NCBI GenBank assembly: GCA_037969585.1
Contig: JBBKXR010000328.1
Location: forward strand, 1-36,569
Reading direction: 5' to 3'
Length of the DNA stretch: 36,569 bases
From: JBBKXR01 sp037969585
Lineage (GTDB): Bacteria > Verrucomicrobiota > Verrucomicrobiia > Verrucomicrobiales > DEV007
Within the stretch, counting starts at the first letter, position 1; every line of letters starts with the position of its first letter. Of this stretch, positions 24,115 through 31,604 are shown in pieces. Below the pieces are notes generated by a model. It did no database searches. It was not told the origin of the DNA and saw only the letters and a program-made list of their open reading frames with translations. Both the position numbers and the translations under genes were made by a program.

Positions 24115-24867
24115 ATGCAGTCGAATTCACCACCACAGCCGGGACCGCCGGGCGCGGGGCGCCAGGTAGAGATCGATGAGGCAATGCGTCACCCGAACTT
24201 GCCGCTTTGGATGGCGATGATTCGGCAGATTCAACGCCCGTCGAGTGGTCACGAGCGGGTGCTCGACTACGGTTGCGGCGAGGGGCAGTTCCTGCGGGTA
24301 CTGAATCGAATGCGTCCGTTTGCCGAGGGGCTCGGTGTCGACATCGATACCGAAGCTTTGCAGCGGGGACGGGCTTCGTTGCAGGAAGATGAGCCGATCG
24401 AATTCGGCATGCCCGATTCGCTGATCAAGGACGAGTGGTGCTTCGATCAGGTGTTCGTCCAGGAGGTGTTCTGGATGATCGAAGATTTACCCGAGCTGGC
24501 GGCTCGACTGCACGGCTTGCTTCGTGATGGCGGTGAGTGTTACGCGACCATGGGCTGTCACGTTGACAATCCGCTGTGGGAGCATCGCAAGGCCTGGCTC
24601 GTCGGACAGGGATTTACGGCGTTTGATTACTCGATCGATCAGGTGGCGAAAATTTTCTACGAGGCCGGCTTCGAGGTCGGGGTGAAGCGTCTGCCCGTCG
24701 ATGAGTTTCAGCGGTATCACCCGGAGCACACGCCGATGATGACGAGCAGTCTTGCGGAACAGATCAGGGCCACGGCCGAACACAAAATGCTGTTCCATTT
24801 TCAACGCGACGACGCCCGGCGATCCGGCGAGCGCGGTAAAGGTCACGATATTTCGCTGATTAACTGA
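24115..24867 (+). CDS. Class I SAM-dependent methyltransferase
   Basis: A 250-residue cytoplasmic protein with no signal peptide. The SAM-binding motif I is VLDYGCGEGQFL (49-60), followed by the acidic loop GVDIDTEAL (about 74-82), a motif IV region (FDQVFVQEVFWMIEDL) and LLRDGGECYATMG. This is a typical Rossmann-type methyltransferase of the UbiE/Methyltransf_11 or 25 kind; the substrate is not recognisable. The first 16 residues are Pro/Gly-rich and probably flexible. The second sulfatase starts 23 bases after the stop. Confidence 0.85.
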   Translation: MQSNSPPQPGPPGAGRQVEIDEAMRHPNLPLWMAMIRQIQRPSSGHERVLDYGCGEGQFLRVLNRMRPFAEGLGVDIDTEALQRGRASLQEDEPIEFGMPDSLIKDEWCFDQVFVQEVFWMIEDLPELAARLHGLLRDGGECYATMGCHVDNPLWEHRKAWLVGQGFTAFDYSIDQVAKIFYEAGFEVGVKRLPVDEFQRYHPEHTPMMTSSLAEQIRATAEHKMLFHFQRDDARRSGERGKGHDISLIN

Positions 24868-24890
24868 GAGTTCGACTGCTATTTGGACCG

Positions 24891-26513
24891 ATGAAAATTT
24901 TTGCTACACTCTCTGTTCTCGCCGTCAGCGTCTGTTTTTCCGGACATCTGGCTGCGGCGGAGCCCGCGCGGCCCAACGTCGTTTACATCATGGCCGACGA
25001 TCTCGGAATCGGCGATGTGAAGTGTTATGGCGGCGATCGTTGCGCGGTCGAAACGCCGGGCTTCGATCGTCTCGCGGCCGAAGGCGTGAAGTTCACCGAT
25101 GCCCATGTGGTGACTTCGGTGTGCATTCCGTCAAGACTGGCGATCATGACCGGACGGTATCCGTGGCGCTTTGTGGCGCCGCGTCCGGACGGGCAGTGGG
25201 CTTTTCTCCGACCGAGGATGGACGTCGAGCAGTTCACCATCGCTGACCTGATGCAGCAGAGTGGCTATCGGACGGCTTACTCAGGTAAGTGGCACTTAGG
25301 CACGGAGATGGTGACCACCAATGAGGCGGTGCAGGGGATTGGTAATGTCGACTACCTGCAGCCGTTGCGGATCGGGCCAAATGACTACGGCTTTTCGCGC
25401 AGCATGATCCTGCCGGGGTCGCTCGATATGTTTCCCTATGTGTTTGTCAGGGACCACCGGTTTGTCGGGGATGTGACGGCGACCAAAGGCTGGAGTGCCT
25501 TCAATCGACAGGGGCCGGCAGCGGAAGATTTCGAGGATACCCAAGTGCTGGATACGATCACCAGTGAGGCGGAGCAATTCATCGCTGCCGCGGCGAAGGA
25601 TCAGGAACCGGAGCCGTTCTTTCTCTACGTCGGACTGACCTCGCCGCACACGCCGATCAGTCCGAGCGAGGCTTTCGAAGGTAAAAGTGAACTCGGTCTC
25701 TACGGGGATTTTCTGATGGAAACCGACGATTGTGTGAAGCGCGTGCTCGATGCGCTCGACCGCCACGGGTTGGCGGACAACACGCTGGTCATCGCCACAT
25801 CCGATCATGGACCAGCGGCGTATGCGGGCAACATCCGTGAAGCGACCTTTGGTCAACTGGAGGCGCTCGAAGAAAAGGGGCACGATGCTAATCTCGACTA
25901 TCGCGGTTACAAATTTTCCATCTACGAAGGCGGTCTACGAGTTCCGTTTGTCGCGCGATGGCCGAAAGTGGCTGCGGCGGGCGAAGAGTGCCGTGAGCTG
26001 ATTGGATTGCAGGATCTTATGGCGACTTTGGCGGAGATTACCGGCGCGGATCTCGGTGATTCGCGGGGTGTCGATTCGGTCAGTTGGTTGTCGCTTTTAA
26101 AGAACCCGAAAAGTGGTCCGGTGCGCGAATCGATGATCATGACTTCCGGGAGTTCGTTCGCGATTCGCAAAGGGCAGTGGAAACTGATCGTCGACCCCGG
26201 CAGTGGTTGTGCCGGCAAGTACGGCAACCGCCCGACGAGCGACGAGGCATGGGCTGCGGCGATCGAAATTTTCGGTGACAAGCCGGCGCCGGCGGATCTG
26301 CGCAAGGCTCCGTTCGTGCAGCTGTATCACATGCGCAAGGATCCGGGTGAATGGAACGATTACGCCGCCAACTTTCCGCCGCGGGTAGCGACCATGTTGG
26401 CTTTGCTGGAGGAGCAGGTCAAAAATGGTCGCAGTAACGCTGGACCGGCGTTGAGCAACGATGGCGATGTCGACATCTTCCAAGGTGCGCCGAAACGTTT
26501 TATGAAAAAATAA
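24891..26513 (+). CDS. Secreted S1 sulfatase (arylsulfatase), second paralogue
   Basis: A 540-residue sulfatase with a signal peptide ending LAAAEP. PNVVYIMADDLGIG (28-41) gives the metal aspartates, and CIPSR (78-82) is the Cys-type C-x-P-x-R signature for formylglycine formation. The late SDHG and KFSIYEGGLRVPFVARWP segments complete the S1 pattern. It differs from the sulfatase at 16773 in its signature residues and in a longer C-terminal region rich in Gly and Ala, so it probably belongs to another S1 subfamily and acts on a different sulfate position or sugar. It follows a methyltransferase by 23 bases and is convergent with the FAD oxidoreductase. Confidence 0.92.
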   Translation: MKIFATLSVLAVSVCFSGHLAAAEPARPNVVYIMADDLGIGDVKCYGGDRCAVETPGFDRLAAEGVKFTDAHVVTSVCIPSRLAIMTGRYPWRFVAPRPDGQWAFLRPRMDVEQFTIADLMQQSGYRTAYSGKWHLGTEMVTTNEAVQGIGNVDYLQPLRIGPNDYGFSRSMILPGSLDMFPYVFVRDHRFVGDVTATKGWSAFNRQGPAAEDFEDTQVLDTITSEAEQFIAAAAKDQEPEPFFLYVGLTSPHTPISPSEAFEGKSELGLYGDFLMETDDCVKRVLDALDRHGLADNTLVIATSDHGPAAYAGNIREATFGQLEALEEKGHDANLDYRGYKFSIYEGGLRVPFVARWPKVAAAGEECRELIGLQDLMATLAEITGADLGDSRGVDSVSWLSLLKNPKSGPVRESMIMTSGSSFAIRKGQWKLIVDPGSGCAGKYGNRPTSDEAWAAAIEIFGDKPAPADLRKAPFVQLYHMRKDPGEWNDYAANFPPRVATMLALLEEQVKNGRSNAGPALSNDGDVDIFQGAPKRFMKK

Positions 26514-26550
26514 AGCGTCTACAGCGCAAGCACTGCCGACGAGAATTGTA

Positions 26551-26658
26551 GGGCGAGCGCTCCGCTCGCTGCCCGAAGCGAGTGATGTAATGTCCACTGT
26601 CCGGTCGCTCGAAGCCAACTCCTGCCAACGCACCGAGGCAGGCGCAGCGCCCGCCTGC
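26551..26658. repeat. REP-like paired hairpins in a convergent gap
   Basis: The 197-base gap between the sulfatase and FAD oxidoreductase ends contains a nested hairpin GGGCGAGCG-CTC-CGCTCGC with a closing GCCC (26551-26574), and a second stem GCAGGCG/CGCCTGC (26638-26658). The motif GTAGGGCGAGCGCTCCGCTC resembles extragenic palindromes that I remember as common in verrucomicrobial genomes. It may also act as a bidirectional transcription barrier between convergent genes. Confidence 0.6.
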
Positions 26659-26710
26659 AATCGTTGTGTGACGCGGCAGGTGTGATTTTTCCAACGATAC
26701 CTAAAGCCGT

Positions 26711-28816
26711 TCACTTCGCCAGGAACTGCACGGCGTCAGCGACGACGTGGCCGTCTTTGGTGCCTTTGTTAGACACAGTGACGACGGCTTCGCCCTTTTT
26801 AAACTCGAATTCGCCGAGGGAAATGAAGCCTGTCTCGTCGCCCTTGTCTTGACGTTGGTTGACGGTCACGGTTTTTTCGCCGCCAGCGTGACTGATGGTG
26901 ACGGGAACCGTGGCGGAGCGATTGCCGTTGAAGGGAAAGGCGAAGCGCACTTCATACTTGCCGGCCTTCGGTAGATCTGCGGTGAAGGTCAGGCTCTTCA
27001 TGCCTTTGCCTTCGTTGACGTCGTGCAAGTAGCCAGTGTTGATGAAGACCGGGTGCGAACTGCTCGACGTCCACGCGCCGACGATCTTAGCTTCTTGGTC
27101 ATCGATGACAATGCCGGGCAATTTGTCCGACGTAATGAGAACCTTAGGTTTCGCGGCCGGCGGCAGGTCGAGCACCTGTCCATCTTCGAGCAGACGTTCG
27201 CGCAGATGGCTGTAGGGGACGTCTTGAACCGCGAGATCGGCATCGATGGCCATCGATGCAGCGGTGGCGGCCGATTGACCGAGGACCATAAACACCGGCT
27301 CCATGCGGATCGATCCGTAGGCGATGTGCGAACTCGACAGGCACACCGGGACCAGCAGATTGTCGCATTCGGATTTTTTCGGAACGATGGAGCGGTAGCT
27401 GACCACGTAGGGACCGCCAGGGGAAACTTGCACGTCGCCCTCGTCCTGCACGTGGCCGTCGGCGGTGACGTAGCGTTGCACGTTGTGCGAGTCCATGTTG
27501 TAGCTGCCGAGTCCGACGGAGTCTTCGGCGACGCGCACGCGGCGGCAGTCGAGTTCGGTGGTGACGTATTCGCCGATGAGGCGGCGGCCTTCGCGCACGT
27601 AGATCTGATGTGGCCAGTTGCCGGTTTCGGTAAATTCATCGGCCGCCAGACCCCACGGCTCCATGCCTTTGCGAATCTGTTCAGGAACGCGTGGATGGTT
27701 GGCCAGTGTCCACATCAGACCCTTCTGATACTGCTCGTGTTCGGCGAGAATTTTTTCCCGCTCGGCGTAACTGGCTTCTGGAAAATCGTAGTTGTAGCCG
27801 ATATTGTCGGTCGAAAAGGCGCCGTAGTTATTGGTATCGGTCTTGTGATTGGGCATCATGGTCGCGCTCCAAGGCATGCGCAGGTCGCCGGCTTCGAAAT
27901 TGCGGAACAGCAACTCATACTGTTTTTCGTCGTAGCCTTCAGGCTTGGGAAAAGGCACCCGGTTGCGCTCGTCATTGCTCATGCACATGCGGTAGTTGTA
28001 GGCCTGCATGCGTTTGTCGCCGGCACCGTCTTCACCGGGCGGGTCAGCGTGGACGCGCGCGACGAGGCCGGATGATGGATCGCCCGGCACGACGTAGGGA
28101 TCGACTTTTTCGAGAAACAGATGGCCTTTCATCTGCGCCTTTTGAACGCCGTTGAGCTCTTCGTCGTAAGTGTCGTTGGGCTCGCGGCCGACGTGGAAGG
28201 ACGTCCCTGCGGCGGCGAATAGGTCGCCTTCGTAGGTGGCATCGATAAAAATGCGGCCCTTGAAGGTTTCGCCTGACTCCATCACCAGTGCGGTGATCCT
28301 GCCGCTATCGGTTTGTTTGACGCCGGTTTCACGATTGAGGCGTTGCTCGAGAACAACGGTGACTGGTTCGCCAATTTCGCTGAGCATCACTTCGTAGACG
28401 CGCGCAGCGACTTTCGGTTCAAATACCCACATCGCGTCGGCTTCGGGAGAGTACATGCTTTTGCGGCTTTTCGATTTAAGGTCATCGGGCTTTTGCAGCG
28501 GCCACGATTCGGGGTGGCTGTAGTGGTGGTGAATGCGCTGGTAAAACTCACGACTTAGACCGCCGATGGCGGCCTTGCTACCCGAGTCGGTCGCGCCCAG
28601 TCCGCCAGTGGTCAGGCCGCCGAGGTATTTGGTCGGCTCGATCAGGATTGAAGTCTTGCCCATTTTCGCCGCCTGAATCGCAGCGGTGATGCCGGCGCTG
28701 GTGCCGCCGTAGATGACGACATCGGCCTCGTGGACGGGCGTGTCGGCGCGTGCAGATTGCGTCGGGCTCGCGAGCAGCGAAGCCGCGAGTAAGGGAATGA
28801 GGTAGCGAAGTTTCAC
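26711..28816 (-). CDS. Secreted FAD-dependent oxidoreductase with golvesin-like C-terminal domain
   Basis: The start is GTG at 28816, which directly begins a signal peptide ending SARAD. The 701-residue protein has a Rossmann FAD motif VVIYGGTSAGITAA (33-46) and LIEPTKYLGGLTTGGLGATD, typical of FAD-dependent oxidoreductases that are widespread and mostly exported in Planctomycetota and Verrucomicrobiota. The last ~115 residues, starting near KIVGAW and ending VADAVQFLA, match the golvesin or xanthan-lyase C-terminal carbohydrate-binding-like domain. The enzyme probably oxidises or dehydrogenates a sugar or glycoside outside the cytoplasm; this is inference. It follows the Gfo/Idh/MocA gene on the same strand after 86 bases. 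Confidence 0.85.
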   Translation of the reverse strand: MKLRYLIPLLAASLLASPTQSARADTPVHEADVVIYGGTSAGITAAIQAAKMGKTSILIEPTKYLGGLTTGGLGATDSGSKAAIGGLSREFYQRIHHHYSHPESWPLQKPDDLKSKSRKSMYSPEADAMWVFEPKVAARVYEVMLSEIGEPVTVVLEQRLNRETGVKQTDSGRITALVMESGETFKGRIFIDATYEGDLFAAAGTSFHVGREPNDTYDEELNGVQKAQMKGHLFLEKVDPYVVPGDPSSGLVARVHADPPGEDGAGDKRMQAYNYRMCMSNDERNRVPFPKPEGYDEKQYELLFRNFEAGDLRMPWSATMMPNHKTDTNNYGAFSTDNIGYNYDFPEASYAEREKILAEHEQYQKGLMWTLANHPRVPEQIRKGMEPWGLAADEFTETGNWPHQIYVREGRRLIGEYVTTELDCRRVRVAEDSVGLGSYNMDSHNVQRYVTADGHVQDEGDVQVSPGGPYVVSYRSIVPKKSECDNLLVPVCLSSSHIAYGSIRMEPVFMVLGQSAATAASMAIDADLAVQDVPYSHLRERLLEDGQVLDLPPAAKPKVLITSDKLPGIVIDDQEAKIVGAWTSSSSHPVFINTGYLHDVNEGKGMKSLTFTADLPKAGKYEVRFAFPFNGNRSATVPVTISHAGGEKTVTVNQRQDKGDETGFISLGEFEFKKGEAVVTVSNKGTKDGHVVADAVQFLAK

Positions 28817-28902
28817 AGGCCAAGGTTAGGCAATCGCTGACTAATGCCAATCCGTGATTGCGTGGAATTTCTCCGCTGCAACCTATCCTGCTAACTAACC
28901 GC

Positions 28903-30042
28903 TCAACTCGATATCGTCTCTTTCGGCAGATGCTTGATGACTCCGCCTTCGAGCGCGGATTCGTGGGCGAGAATGCCGGTGCAGGTCCAGTTAGCGGACT
29001 GTTTTGCGTTTGGCCAGGGATCGCGATCTTCGAGCAGGGCAGTGACGAATTCATGAGCCAAATGCGGATGCGAACCGCCGTGGCCAGCGCCTTGAGTAAA
29101 GCTCAGATGCTCTTCGCCTGCATCGCCACCGTAAACACCGCCGCCGGTGAAAGGTGCGATTTCATCCGGCAGCAAATGTCCGAAGTCGGGGCACTCGACC
29201 TTCTCCGGAATCTCCGCCTCGGGCTTTTTCGCGGTGTGAATGATCAACGGTTCGTTTTCGATCAGCGGCCACTCGATTGATTTTTTATCGCCGTAGACAT
29301 CGATGCTTTCGCGATATTGACGGGCGACGTCGAACAGCGAACGAATAATTCGCGCCGACAGATCCGAGTCGGCCATTTTGATGTGAGTGGTCTCGACCGC
29401 GAAGGGTGAATTGTAGCAATCATGCATCTCCTTGCGGATGGTGCCGGACGGGAAACACGACACATACTCGGCATCCTTGCGCGGTAGCCCGAGCACGGGG
29501 CCGACGCAATGCGTGGCGTAATGCATCGGTGGCAGACCGGGCCAGTAGCCGGGCCAACCGTCCATATCCTGCTGGTGACTGGCCTGCAGGAACTGCAGTT
29601 TGCCGAGTTCGCCCCTGTCGGCGAGGTCCTTCATGAACAGGAATTCACGACTGTAGACGACGGTTTCCATCATCATGTATTTCAGCCCGGTCTCATCGCA
29701 GAGGCGGATGATTTCGAGGCAGTCGTCGACACTGGTCGCCATCGGAACCGTGCAGGCGACGTGTTTGCCGGCTTTCAGCGCTTTGATGCTCTGTTCTGCA
29801 TGATCGGGGATCGGCGAGTTGATGTGGACTGCGTCGATGTCGGGATCGGCGAGCAATTCGTCGAAGTCGGAGTAGCGTTTTTCGACACCGAACTCGTCGC
29901 CGCATTTATTGAGTTCGTCGACGTTGCGCCGGCAAATCGCCGCCATGTTGGCCTGCGGATGCTTTTGGTAGATCGGGATGAACTCAGCACCGAAGCCGAG
30001 GCCTACGATGGCGATGTTGATGGATTTGGAAGAGTCGTTCAT
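28903..30042 (-). CDS. Gfo/Idh/MocA family oxidoreductase with altered catalytic motif
   Basis: A 379-residue cytoplasmic protein with an N-terminal Rossmann fold, NIAIVGLGFGAEF (9-21), and the expected C-terminal alpha/beta domain. The segment after the second beta-alpha unit reads AGKHVACTVPMATS, so the position of the family's usual E-K-P motif holds T98-V99-P100: the catalytic lysine is replaced by valine. A Gly/His-rich patch near residues 315-345 (GGGVYGGDAGEEH, GAGHGGSHPH) may bind metal or substrate. It lies directly upstream of the secreted FAD oxidoreductase and might process a product of it. Whether it still uses NAD(P) for dehydrogenation is unclear. Confidence 0.85.
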   Translation of the reverse strand: MNDSSKSINIAIVGLGFGAEFIPIYQKHPQANMAAICRRNVDELNKCGDEFGVEKRYSDFDELLADPDIDAVHINSPIPDHAEQSIKALKAGKHVACTVPMATSVDDCLEIIRLCDETGLKYMMMETVVYSREFLFMKDLADRGELGKLQFLQASHQQDMDGWPGYWPGLPPMHYATHCVGPVLGLPRKDAEYVSCFPSGTIRKEMHDCYNSPFAVETTHIKMADSDLSARIIRSLFDVARQYRESIDVYGDKKSIEWPLIENEPLIIHTAKKPEAEIPEKVECPDFGHLLPDEIAPFTGGGVYGGDAGEEHLSFTQGAGHGGSHPHLAHEFVTALLEDRDPWPNAKQSANWTCTGILAHESALEGGVIKHLPKETISS

Positions 30043-30155
30043 GACTGAATATTGGGAAAGTAGCTTGCCCGACTCTACCGGACCAACACTCCGGATGTCT
30101 TGCGCTAAGTGGCCGAATTTTAGGAAAAATCGGACATCGCCTCCGTGAGAGGTCG

Positions 30156-31355
30156 TCAGTCGCTGTCGATCTCGCCGCCGGCGATGATGTCGAGGGTAAA
30201 GCCGCCGACCATGTCACCGTTCTCGTCGGGAAAGATCCAATCGTTCAGCTTTTCTATGTCGACGGTCACGGCCTGTCCACAGTGGACGTGGTCGAGCTCG
30301 TGGGGTTCGTTGACGAGAATGCCTTCGATTCGTTGATCGTCGGCAAAGGTCACCTGGACCCACATGAACTCGGAATTTTCGCCGTCACTGAATTCCGCTT
30401 TGGTGAGAAATCGAGTGTCGTCGTCGTCGGCTTTTCGCCTCGCTTCGATGAACTCAGGCCAGCGTCGCTGCGCCTTTTCGACCGCGGCCAGGAGCTTGGG
30501 GTCGTTGTTCGAGACCTCAATCACCGGCGCAAAGGTGGGATCGTCGAACAGGCTGAGCGGCTCTTCGCTGCGCAGGAGTTCGATCAGGCCGGGGTCGAAT
30601 TCGTTACACTGCTGGCGTTCGGGACAGCAGATCGCGACACAGTCCGGACCGGTCATCGCGGCGAGCATCAGGGCGATCGATCGGTAGGCGATTTCCTTTT
30701 CCTCGGCGCTGCCCGGATCTCCCATCAGGTCGACCGAGATCCAGGCCCTGTGTTCTTCAATGGCGGTGCGCAGTCGCTTGTCGCGGATGTCCCGGCGGGC
30801 TGCCGCATGGCGATTGGTCATGTACGGCTGCGATGAACTCAGCACGGCAAAAACACCGACGTCGACTTTGATCATGAAGCGTTCGACGTCGCCCTTCGCG
30901 TGGGCTTGCCCACCGGGCGTCGGCATGCGGATCACGAATTGCGTTGCGTGCTGGTCGTCTGGATCGAGTTCGATATCGAGCGCGGTCGACACGCAGCGAC
31001 TGATCGACTCGACGGTCGGCTCGCGGGCTTCGGCGAGGAGCAGCACCAGTGAGACCAGTTCATCTTTATCCTGATCTGCGGAGGCGGGCGATTGTCCGGG
31101 AGTGGCGGTTTTTCGCGCCAATGCACCGTCCGAACCGGGAGGTATGCGACCGAAGCCGCGACCCTGAGTGAAGTCCGGCGCGGGTCGTCCGAGGTTTTGG
31201 CCAAGAAAACGAATCAGACACAGGGCAAACCACAAACCGGCTCCGGCGAAGGACATCAGCCCAACCATACCCGGCGACTGGCGCAGCACCCAAATGCCCA
31301 GAGCGACGGTGGTGCCGCCGGAAACGATGAGACTGAGCAGGTAGTTGGTTCGCAT
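30156..31355 (-). CDS. DUF2314-domain membrane protein, divergent partner of the TIR gene
   Basis: A 399-residue protein with two hydrophobic helices (about 5-24 and 30-50), a flexible Pro/Gly linker (51-95), and two soluble domains. The middle domain (about 97-275; VSLVLLLAEARE, AVLSSSQPYM, HRAWISVDLMG) resembles DUF4261-type regions. The C-terminal domain (about 310-395; AEFSDGENSEFMWVQVTF, IEGILVNEPHEL, VDIEKLNDWIF) fits DUF2314. The function of DUF2314 proteins is not established. The gene starts 250 bases from the TIR-PDZ gene and points the other way, so the two may share the intervening regulatory region. An HxCGQ motif near residue 365 could be a metal or redox site. Confidence 0.75.
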   Translation of the reverse strand: MRTNYLLSLIVSGGTTVALGIWVLRQSPGMVGLMSFAGAGLWFALCLIRFLGQNLGRPAPDFTQGRGFGRIPPGSDGALARKTATPGQSPASADQDKDELVSLVLLLAEAREPTVESISRCVSTALDIELDPDDQHATQFVIRMPTPGGQAHAKGDVERFMIKVDVGVFAVLSSSQPYMTNRHAAARRDIRDKRLRTAIEEHRAWISVDLMGDPGSAEEKEIAYRSIALMLAAMTGPDCVAICCPERQQCNEFDPGLIELLRSEEPLSLFDDPTFAPVIEVSNNDPKLLAAVEKAQRRWPEFIEARRKADDDDTRFLTKAEFSDGENSEFMWVQVTFADDQRIEGILVNEPHELDHVHCGQAVTVDIEKLNDWIFPDENGDMVGGFTLDIIAGGEIDSD

Positions 31356-31414
31356 AGTGGCGATGAACGAACAGGGAGAATTGACGCTGGTTATGAGACG
31401 CGTTTATCGCTCCT

Positions 31415-31446
31415 TTGACAAGTGCTTGTCGCTCGATCAATGATCG
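31415..31446 (+). promoter_or_regulatory. Candidate promoter with two operator-like inverted repeats
   Basis: TTGACA (31415-31420, consensus -35) and AATGAT (31439-31444, four of six) are 18 bases apart and point to the TIR gene. A perfect inverted repeat, GACAAG-TG-CTTGTC (31417-31430), overlaps the -35, and another, CGATCA-A-TGATCG (31434-31446), overlaps the -10. Both suggest binding sites for dimeric regulators. They also lie 62-91 bases upstream of the divergent DUF2314 gene. Confidence 0.45.
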
Positions 31447-31604
31447 CAGATCGACGGTGGCTCGGCAACTGAGGGTTCGACACTTTGGGTAAAGTCTTTA
31501 AAATATCGACTAACCGACTTGGTGGAGATGGCCTTAGCATTGAATCAACAAATAACGAGCCGCCCTTACTCGAGCATCCAGGCGACGGCATTTTTGGCAA
31601 AGTC

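Noticed and set aside
27023..28075. 350-codon plus-strand open frame
   Set aside because: It is fully antisense to the well-supported FAD oxidoreductase and is a composition effect of GC-rich coding DNA.
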